The position numbers and the translations under genes are program-made. A stretch of 11,754 nucleotides of DNA from the NCBI GenBank assembly GCA_036939355.1, contig JALLAP010000575.1, positions 1 to 11,754 on the forward strand, in the 5' to 3' direction. The stretch is from Thalassiosira profunda (Eukaryota > Bacillariophyta > Thalassiosirophyceae > Thalassiosirales > Thalassiosiraceae). Positions 1-5,378 of this stretch are shown one piece after another. Numbering within the stretch: the stretch's first letter is position 1; each line of letters starts with the position of its first letter. Below the pieces are notes generated by a model. It was not told where the DNA came from, did no database searches, and saw nothing but the letters and a program-made list of their open reading frames with translations.

Positions 1-123
1 AGAATGAAGCTGCTGCATGCCATTTTGTCCATCGGGAAGGCTGGATGCGCGAACTTGCAGTTGAGCGAAGGCTGGTCCGCCAAAGAGAAGGTGCTGATGG
101 AGGCCCTGGGGAAGATGCAATAG
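1..123 (+). CDS. 3' end of an unrecognised gene (partial)
   Basis: Frame 1 is open from the window edge to a TAG at 121-123 and encodes 40 residues ending in SAKEKVLMEALGKMQ. The last 20 or so residues look like a charged amphipathic helix. The ORF is too short to assign a family and no motif is recognisable. The gene converges on the HDDC2 gene, whose stop lies only 141 bp away. The C-terminus is not certain: a good 3' splice-site arrangement lies just downstream (about 141-164), and a GT at 91 would give a 72-74 nt intron, the size usual in this window. That would replace the final ten residues with one or a few others. The unspliced reading is preferred because it stays helical and coding-like to the stop. 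Confidence 0.5.
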   Translation, partial: RMKLLHAILSIGKAGCANLQLSEGWSAKEKVLMEALGKMQ

Positions 124-140
124 GTCCTCCCTTCGTATTG

Positions 141-164
141 CTAACAACGTCTATTTTTTTAGAG
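141..164 (+). other. Splice-acceptor-like signal in the 3' flank
   Basis: The plus strand carries CTAAC (branch-point-like), then a pyrimidine run with eight T residues, then AG at 161-162 and again at 163-164. This is a textbook 3' splice site lying after the apparent stop of the partial gene. Paired with GTGCTG at 91 it would make an intron of 72 or 74 nt. Both spliced readings reach a stop within a few codons, so it would only alter the C-terminus. It may equally be a chance T-rich 3' UTR. The rest of 124-264 shows no gene and no clear AATAAA signal for either convergent transcript. Confidence 0.25.
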
Positions 165-264
165 GTGACCCTCCAATGCAAATACTGACGCCAGGGCTGA
201 ACAGATCCCTTGGTACTGGCGGTGATGCTTTTTGTAACAGCGCATTGTCCTCCTTCACAACAGG

Positions 265-978
265 TCATGCGGACTCTTTCTTCGTTCTCCTTGAAACGAT
301 CTCCTTTGCCCACGCCCTCCCGATTTCCGTCCTCCACTTTCCCTCCGTGCTGGTGAAGAATTGATCAAGGCTCTTCTCGTGACTGCCCTCCGCCTCGTAT
401 TCCTGTGCCTGCAATATCATCTCGATTTTATCGAGGTCCTTCAACAATTTCGCTTCCTCGGTGGCGCCCTCGTCGTATTCTTTCCACAGCCCCAACATCT
501 CCTCGCCCCCCATCGCAGCTCCGAGCATTTGCGACATCTGCTCCATCGTCTGCAATTCCCGCTTGTGCTTCTCCTCGTCCGACACTCCACAGTGGGGAGT
601 AATGTCGCCCACTTTCGCCTCTGCCAAATCGTGGATCAATGCCAACTTGATGCACCGATTGGTATCCAATGCCCCGTTCGAGAAGGACGAGATCATCGCC
701 ATGAGCGTCATGCGGTACATGTGGTCGGCGATCGATTCGGGCTGGTGGACGCCCCGCATCACCCACCCCGTCCGCTTCGTGGTTTTGAGGGTGCGCGTCA
801 ACGTGAGGAAGTCGATCGCCGCGGTGGCAGCCTCTGCGGTGGCGGTGGCGGTGGAGGCGGATGGCGTTTGCTCGGCCATTTTTGTGAATAGCGGTCGAAG
901 ATAAAAGGGCGGTGACGATGGGGCGAACGCCGTGGCGGAGGCAACAATGGCGAGGAGAATTGCAGCGGCAGGGTGCAT
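265..978 (-). CDS. HDDC2: HD-domain 5'-deoxynucleotidase (HDDC2/YfbR-like), plastid-targeted
   Basis: Intronless, 237 residues. It matches the HDDC2/YfbR family of metal-dependent phosphohydrolases, which remove the 5' phosphate from deoxynucleoside monophosphates. The metal-binding HD set is visible: H86 in SIADHM, H116-D117 in [16 protein letters not shown], and D183 in KDLDKIEM. The core begins near residue 55. The first 33 residues are extra: a hydrophobic signal peptide (residues 5-16) ending in ASATAFAP, with predicted cleavage between A17 and F18, the classical junction for import into a red-type complex plastid. A second in-frame ATG at 877-879 (Met34) starts a 204-residue protein of ordinary HDDC2 length. 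Met1 has a weak context (T at -3, C at +4), while Met34 has A at -3 and G at +4, so leaky scanning could yield a cytosolic form. Family assignment is firm; targeting is inferred. Confidence 0.9.
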   Translation of the reverse strand: MHPAAAILLAIVASATAFAPSSPPFYLRPLFTKMAEQTPSASTATATAEAATAAIDFLTLTRTLKTTKRTGWVMRGVHQPESIADHMYRMTLMAMISSFSNGALDTNRCIKLALIHDLAEAKVGDITPHCGVSDEEKHKRELQTMEQMSQMLGAAMGGEEMLGLWKEYDEGATEEAKLLKDLDKIEMILQAQEYEAEGSHEKSLDQFFTSTEGKWRTEIGRAWAKEIVSRRTKKESA

Positions 979-1172
979 CTAGATTGGTTGTGATGGGGGC
1001 GGCGGCTGCGGCGTGCGACGCCGACGTGCGGCCTGGCGCTGGCGGCGCGGATGAGGGAGGAGATGGGAGGTATTGTAGTGTCCGTAGGTACGTGCCATCA
1101 GGTACAATACGTAAGTACGACGGCTGACGCACCTCCTCGCCTCCCTCTCGTCTTCACGCCAGCTTGGCAGTT

Positions 1173-1180
1173 GTCGTGCA
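1173..1180 (+). repeat. Left target-site duplication (8 bp)
   Basis: GTCGTGCA directly abuts the left terminal inverted repeat and is repeated exactly at 1418-1425 beyond the right one. An 8-bp duplication is typical of hAT transposases. Confidence 0.85.
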
Positions 1181-1201
1181 TAGGCATGAGGCCATTGGGA
1201 A
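1181..1201 (+). repeat. Left terminal inverted repeat
   Basis: Twenty-one bases matching the reverse complement of 1397-1417 at 20 positions; the one difference is C versus T at the fifth base. Confidence 0.85.
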
Positions 1202-1237
1202 TTGCCCAATCGGCCGGATTTGAGCCGACGATTGGGA

Positions 1238-1259
1238 AGTTCCCACTCGAGTGGGAACT
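1238..1259. repeat. Perfect 22-bp palindrome inside the MITE
   Basis: AGTTCCCACTC is followed immediately by its exact reverse complement, with CTCGAG at the centre. Each half contains the AGTTCCCA word that recurs at 1362-1369 and 1395-1402 near the right end. It probably belongs to the element's transposase-binding or folding signals. Confidence 0.8.
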
Positions 1260-1396
1260 ACTAGCTTTCACTAACAAAAGTCAACGGTCACGCCAGGTAT
1301 CCGTGATGGAGTCTTACCCGTAACGTGATGTATGTACTAGTTCCTACAGTAGAGAACATGAAGTTCCCAATGGATTGCCCAATTGACCAAAAAAAG

Positions 1397-1417
1397 TTCC
1401 CAATGGCCTCATACCTA
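1397..1417 (-). repeat. Right terminal inverted repeat
   Basis: Inverted partner of 1181-1201. An imperfect second copy of its inner sequence, AGTTCCCAATGG, lies at 1362-1373. Confidence 0.85.
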
Positions 1418-1425
1418 GTCGTGCA
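1418..1425 (+). repeat. Right target-site duplication (8 bp)
   Basis: GTCGTGCA, identical to 1173-1180. Removing one copy together with the element restores a continuous ancestral sequence. Confidence 0.85.
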
Positions 1426-1485
1426 CCGACCCCGCGCCTCCACCCTCTCCTCATAATTCGGAGGAACAGCCGTAGACTTAACACC

Positions 1486-3541
1486 ATGCTCCGCGTTGCT
1501 GCCCGTCGCGCCGCGCTCGGCGTTGCCGGCACGGGCGCCGCCAGCGCCACTGGCCTTGCAATCTATGCCAACACCGAGCAAGGCCAGGGCTTCCACAGAA
1601 GCTACGATTTCTGGTCCCGGGTCGCCCCCGTCGTGGGCTCCTATTGGTGGAACAGTTTTGCGTCTAGCCCCAAGGTCAAATTGCAACTGGCGCTGAAGGG
1701 CGATGTCACGGAAGACGAGAGGGCGGCGGAGAAGAAGGAATTAGTCCAAGAGCTGCATGAGAAAAATGCCCCAGAAATATATCAGGCGATGCTCGACCTG
1801 GGCGGACTGTACATCAAGCTGGGGCAAGTGCTGAGCGTGACGGCGCTGCCCATTCCGGAGAAATATCGGGAGTACTTTCGAACGCTGCAATCCAACGTGC
1901 CGGGGGCGTCCGATTTCGAGAAGACGGTGAAACCAACGTTGGAGAAAGAACTGGGCAAACCAGTAGAGGAGATATTTGCAACAGTGGACGAGGTCCCGTG
2001 CGGGGCCGCGAGCATTGGGCAGGCGCATCGCGCAGTCCTGAAGGAGACGGGGGAGGCAGTGGTCATCAAGGTCCAATATCCGAATGCTCGGTGGCAGGTG
2101 CCGGCGGATATCGAGTGTGTGGGAGAGTTCCTCCGGCTCTGCGTTTGGTTCGGATTGGTCGACGAATCGGCAGCGACACTGAGCTACGACGAGTTCGCGA
2201 GGCAGTTCTTGGCCGAGCTGGACTACGAGAGGGAGAAGGGCAACTTGAAGGCGGTGCACAAGAGCTCGCTGGACCCAGCGGCTCCCTACCTGAGGAGGGG
2301 AGTGGTGATACCGCAAGTGTTTGATGAATTGTGTACTGGCAAAGTGATTACGATGACGTACCTTCCGGGGCCAAAGTTTGAAGAGGAGGCAAAGCAACAA
2401 CTGGAACTTCTTGGAATCGATACAAAGAAGGGGATTCGGTCAATAGTCAAGGAGGCACACGGCAATACGACAAACACGGGCGAAAGCTCTGCGGTGATGG
2501 GACAGGAGCTGGCGCTGTCGCCCGAAAATGTCCCGACGTGGAAACAAACAATGTCGCGTGTTGCGAGGAGCCTCGTGAGCGTGGATTCCATGTTCTCGAT
2601 CGTTAGATTTGCCCGACGCGTCATGCTTTGGTCGACGGCCGTTTCCGTGAAAAGCATCAAGGCTGCGTCGAGCCTTTCGATAGTGCCATCCGAATGGAAG
2701 GAATGGGCCGATGACAGAGAATCTGCCATTCTCCAGGCTGAGCGATGGGGTTGGACGCAGGAGGCAGTCACTACGCTGCTGGACGTGCATGGCTACCAGA
2801 TCCTCAACCAGGGCCTATTCAATGCTGACCCAGTGAGTTTGTACCTCGAATTCTTTCTATTTGTGGCAGCCGCGAGCCATCCTAATACGCTCAAACACTT
2901 CGCAGCATCCCGGCAACATTCTGGTAGTGCAGGATGAAAATGATTCTTCGGTTCAACCCAAGATTGGCCTCATTGACTATGGACAGGTGAAAACACTCGA
3001 ACCAGTAGAGCGTGTCAAAATTGCGAGACTGATACTGAGCATTGCCGACAAGGAGAGCGACGAAGTGATTGCCAACCGCTTCAGGGAACTTGGGATGAAG
3101 ACGAAGTCAGACTCGACGCGATTCTTGGCTGAGTTTGGCCGTCTCATGTTTGGATCGTTTGAGTCGAAGCACCTCGATCATCAGTGGCATCGAGAGCTGC
3201 ACAAGGAGGACCGCGTGTTATACTTCCCGAATGAACTGTCGATGGTGTACCGCACAGCACTCCTACTTCGGGCCTGGCAATGTCGCTGCAGTTCAACCCC
3301 GCTGTGGGAGAGGAGTGGAGGCACCACGCACAGGAGACCCTCAGGCTGCATGCCGATGTACAGGGAGGCTGAGAAGCTGTGTATGCCATCTCTATCAGTA
3401 TCAAACGCATATTGTAATACACTGGTTAGATTCAGCATACTGATGAGGGAAGCTCGAAGTGGGTGTGAAGGTGGGGAAGGTGGGAGCCGAGAGAGGAGCC
3501 ACGCTCGGAGGAGGTGCGGTGTCGGACAAACGGACAAATGA
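1486..3541 (+). CDS. ABC1/ADCK (UbiB-like) atypical kinase, mitochondrial type, with C-terminal frameshift
   Basis: Exons are 1486-2832 and 2906 onward. The ABC1 family comprises atypical protein-kinase-like ATPases of mitochondria and plastids, linked to quinone and lipid homeostasis. Visible motifs are KxGQ (KLGQ, 111-114), the alanine-rich nucleotide loop AASIGQ (174-179), Lys195 in VVIKVQYP, ExD (E244, D246), hinge-like TYLPGP (291-296), catalytic loop NADPHPGN (446-453, spanning the splice junction) and DYG (473-475) in place of [12 protein letters not shown] suggests the ADCK1/ADCK5/Mcp2 branch. The N-terminus [10 protein letters not shown] is arginine-rich and acid-free, like a mitochondrial presequence. 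About 115 extra residues (303-420) separate hinge and catalytic loop. After LLR at residue 571 (3269-3271) the family-like sequence [12 protein letters not shown] continues in the -1 frame to a TGA at 3370-3372, giving about 604 residues. The literal frame instead runs through 89 cysteine- and arginine-rich, unfamily-like residues to 3541. Confidence 0.88.
2833..2905 (+). other. Intron of the ABC1 kinase gene (73 nt)
   Basis: GTGAGT donor, TTCGCAG acceptor, and a CTAATAC branch-point-like word about 20 nt before the acceptor. Removal joins NADP to HPGN and rebuilds the conserved catalytic loop. Phase 0. Confidence 0.93.
3269..3271 (+). other. Apparent one-base deletion in the ABC1 kinase coding sequence
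   Basis: The run reads CTTCGGGCCTGG. The family-like protein requires LLR followed by GLAMSL, which needs one more G (CGG GGC). The -1 frame from 3271 stays open for 33 convincing residues and stops at 3370-3372. A loss in a short G run, either a real mutation or a sequencing or assembly error, is the simplest explanation. Confidence 0.75.
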
Positions 3542-3775
3542 AATACCGGTCGGACACGGAGGTTGCCTGAAATTCTCCGGCGTTCTCATCCGCCGGGATC
3601 TCGGGCTTTGAGCTGCTTGGGAACGCTTGATGACATTTTGATCACACACACCGAAGGGTGCACGATAAGGAGCAAGCAACGCCCAACATCAAGCTCATAA
3701 AACGCAAAAGCACCCAACCTGCACATCTCGACCTCCATCTCATCGCAACCCCTTCAACGAAAGCCTTCATCTACC
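3373..3775 (+). promoter_or_regulatory. Intergenic region before the thioredoxin-DUF4395 gene
   Basis: About 400 bp between the likely ancestral stop of the ABC1 kinase and the next start, with both genes on the plus strand. No conserved gene is seen. The first part should hold the kinase 3' UTR and the last part the promoter and C/A-rich 5' UTR of the next gene. CATAAAA at 3696-3702, 74 bp before the ATG, is a weak TATA-like candidate. A short hairpin (CCGGCG at 3577-3582, CGCCGG at 3591-3596) and a CGGACAAA tandem near 3524-3538 are noted without a function. Confidence 0.4.
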
Positions 3776-5224
3776 ATGAGTCAAGTCACCAACGAAAAGA
3801 ACGACTGGTACGATGTTACGGGCATTGCTGAAGTCGGCTGCTGCCGTTACTGTTCCAGATGCTGCACTTGCCCGTTATTATGAACCTCTCTAGTACTCAT
3901 GGAGTCATTCCTACAAACCTTCTTCTCTATGCAGGCGAATCAAGCTCTTCGGAGACGAGCTACGCCTGAATTCCGCCGTCGGCGACGTGGAGCAAGCGCT
4001 GGGACCCAAGGAATCCTACGCTCCCATTCCTGCCGCCTTAGAAGGTTTCGAATATATCGCCCTATTCTTTGGCGCCAATTATTGCCCCTTCTGCAAAGAG
4101 TTCGCTCCCAGTGTAGTGGCGGCAGTCCCCAAGTTCGCGGAGAAATCGACCAAGGTCATATTCGTGTCAAATGATCGCACCCCCGCAGACTACGAAGAGT
4201 CCTGTCGCAAGGTGGCCGGCATCGATGTCATGGCCTACGACACGTCCAAGACGGCCCAGATGCGGGACCTCTTTGGCCTCAAAACGATCCCTGCGCTCAT
4301 GATCCTCCACAATAAGAACTTTGACAAGGACGAGCCCTTCGTCGTGTCGAATGCTCGCGAGATCCTCGAATTGGATCCAAACCTCCAGAGGTTCCCGTGG
4401 GGTTCCATCGAGAGGCGCCAGGCGGCCCCGGTATCGGCCAAGGAACGTCTCTTCATCCACGGCAGGCATGGAAACTGGTGGCAACTGGGGCACAAGGGCG
4501 TCTCGGACGTGCACCCCAAAGAAATGTATATGGACGAACACGCAGTCCGCATTCGTGCCGGGCTGCTCAACGTCATCACCTGGGTGGCGATTCTCAACGT
4601 AAGTGTTCTTTGGGTATGTGTACCATCGTTGTTCTGGACAAACATTCTCAATCGATTGTGACTGTCGACGCAGGTATTCTTCATGCGATCTCTCGTCGCG
4701 GTGAACGTCATCTTCGCAATTGTGTCGTGGGAATTTCTCTTTTCCATGGCCTTTGGGTTGACGCCCTTCGCACCCCTAGGCGTCATCGCCACCCTTGTGG
4801 CCATCGTATTGCAGCCGAGCCCTCTGTGGAAGTCAGCCAACCCAAAGCGTTTCGCTTGGTTCGTCGGGATGCTACTGGCTCTCACTTGTTTCATTCTCGT
4901 GCAATTCAAGGAGGAGCTTGGAGAAACAGTGAGTACTCAGCGTGTGTTTGGGCCTCGTGTTGCGGCGCCCACTCATACATTCCACTTCCCGTTCACAGAC
5001 CTTCAAGCGAAGTGTTGCCGCCATAGCCCTCATCTGTAATCTTTTTACCTGGTTGGTGAGACACTGCCGTGCACTACCTCTGTCTCCTGTTGCAAGTGCG
5101 CCTCACATTGTCTCGATTTCCACCATAGGAGTCGGCGGCAGGCTTCTGCGTCGGGTGCTTCGTCTACAACAATGTGCTCGTCCCTTATTTCGGAAAGGAA
5201 GAGTGCAAGGAGTGCAAGCTGTAG
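3776..5224 (+). CDS. Nucleoredoxin/tryparedoxin-like domain fused to DUF4395 membrane domain
   Basis: Five exons are proposed: 3776-3873, 3935-4598, 4674-4928, 4999-5055 and 5129-5224, giving 389 residues. Residues about 36-180 form a thioredoxin fold of the nucleoredoxin/tryparedoxin type: KLFGDEL opening strand, active site CPFC (83-86) in FGANYCPFCKEFAPS, and cis-Pro152 in KTIPAL. Residues about 230-389 match DUF4395, a small bacterial and eukaryotic membrane domain, by RIRAGLLN, NPKRFAWFVG and GFCVGCFVY; about four hydrophobic segments are visible. Cysteines C365/C368 (CVGC) belong to DUF4395, and a further CKEC (384-387) sits at the extreme C-terminus. A membrane-bound thiol-disulfide relay is inferred. 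Exons 2 to 5 are firm because every junction restores the protein. The first exon is less certain: 3873 is the donor (GTTATT) that best suits phase and intron size, leaving an unusual cysteine-rich stretch (residues 22-32). AATAAA lies 85 bp after the stop. Confidence 0.85.
3874..3934 (+). other. Probable first intron of the thioredoxin-DUF4395 gene
   Basis: The acceptor (TTCTCTATGCAG) is strong and no in-frame ATG exists downstream before the domain, so an upstream exon is required. Phase 2 is needed. Donor GTTATT at 3874 gives 61 nt; GTACGA at 3808 is the phase-compatible alternative (127 nt) and would drop the cysteine-rich segment. Confidence 0.5.
4599..4673 (+). other. Intron 2 of the thioredoxin-DUF4395 gene (75 nt)
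   Basis: GTAAGT donor and GACGCAG acceptor, phase 0. It joins VAILN to VFFMRSL inside the first membrane segment. Confidence 0.9.
4929..4998 (+). other. Intron 3 of the thioredoxin-DUF4395 gene (70 nt)
   Basis: GTGAGT donor and TTCACAG acceptor, phase 0. It joins EELGET to TFKRSV. Confidence 0.9.
5056..5128 (+). other. Intron 4 of the thioredoxin-DUF4395 gene (73 nt)
   Basis: GTGAGA donor and CACCATAG acceptor, phase 0. It joins NLFTWL to ESAAGFCVGC; the intervening exon is only 57 nt. Confidence 0.9.
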
Positions 5225-5308
5225 GCCCAGCTTTTCTCCTGCTCAGCGGTTTGCGGTTGTGTATTCATATTGTCGGAGTTAGGGTGTTGGTTGACTGTAG
5301 GAATGAGA

Positions 5309-5314
5309 AATAAA
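5309..5314 (+). terminator. AATAAA polyadenylation signal candidate
   Basis: A canonical AATAAA lies 85 bp after the stop of the thioredoxin-DUF4395 gene and 65 bp before the stop of the convergent SbcD-SbcC gene. The rest of 5225-5378 holds no gene. Confidence 0.5.
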
Positions 5315-5378
5315 GTCTTGTGTTGTTTCCCGGCGAAGCGTGTGCACCTCCAAACAGCGCCTCTCTCGCCAGCCCTAT

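Larger units (their letters stand above)
1181..1417. mobile_element. Non-autonomous TIR element (MITE), hAT-like, 237 bp
   Basis: The element starts TAGGCATGAGGCCATTGGGAA (1181-1201) and ends with its near-perfect reverse complement (1397-1417), 20 of 21 positions matching. Identical 8-bp copies of GTCGTGCA flank both ends, so boundaries are defined to the base. It has no coding capacity for a transposase and is AT-richer than its surroundings. Inside lie a 22-bp perfect palindrome (1238-1259) and several copies of AAGTTCCCA or its complement near both ends, the arrangement expected of subterminal transposase-binding sites. The 8-bp duplication and short TIR starting TAGG favour the hAT superfamily; P-like and Merlin elements can also make 8-bp duplications. 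It sits 68 bp upstream of the ABC1 kinase start and may affect its promoter or 5' UTR. The near-identical arms suggest a fairly recent insertion. Confidence 0.85.
979..1485. promoter_or_regulatory. Divergent intergenic region between HDDC2 and ABC1 kinase
   Basis: The two genes are transcribed away from each other across 507 bp, so both promoters must lie here. About half of the region is the inserted element at 1181-1417 with its target duplication; without it the spacing would be about 262 bp. Next to HDDC2, positions 1085-1120 carry clustered GTAC/TACGT words (GGTAC twice, TACGT twice, including TACGTA at 1108-1113) that could be binding sites. No convincing TATA box is seen for either gene. 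The 68 bp between the element and the ABC1 kinase start is pyrimidine-rich and probably 5' UTR. Confidence 0.6.

Noticed and set aside
815..862. GGTGGC-rich run resembling a microsatellite
   Set aside because: It encodes the Ala/Thr-rich spacer after the HDDC2 presequence and is short and imperfect.
361..891. Long open frame on the plus strand across the HDDC2 gene (176 codons)
   Set aside because: It is antisense to a clearly conserved HD-domain gene, rich in His, Arg and Gly repeats, and has no family resemblance.
1051..1323. 90-codon plus-strand open frame overlapping the left half of the MITE
   Set aside because: It runs through non-coding promoter sequence, a terminal inverted repeat and a palindrome, and has no recognisable product.
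3255..3290. Programmed ribosomal frameshift in the ABC1 kinase
   Set aside because: No X XXY YYZ slippery heptamer is present at the switch point and no strong downstream structure was noticed. A one-base loss in a G run is simpler.
3577..3596. CCGGCG/CGCCGG hairpin between two genes
   Set aside because: The stem is only six bases and is not followed by a T run. Intrinsic terminators are not expected in a nuclear genome.
3899..4174. 91-codon open frame starting just before exon 2 of the thioredoxin gene
   Set aside because: It is out of frame with the clear thioredoxin fold and its first part lies in intron sequence.
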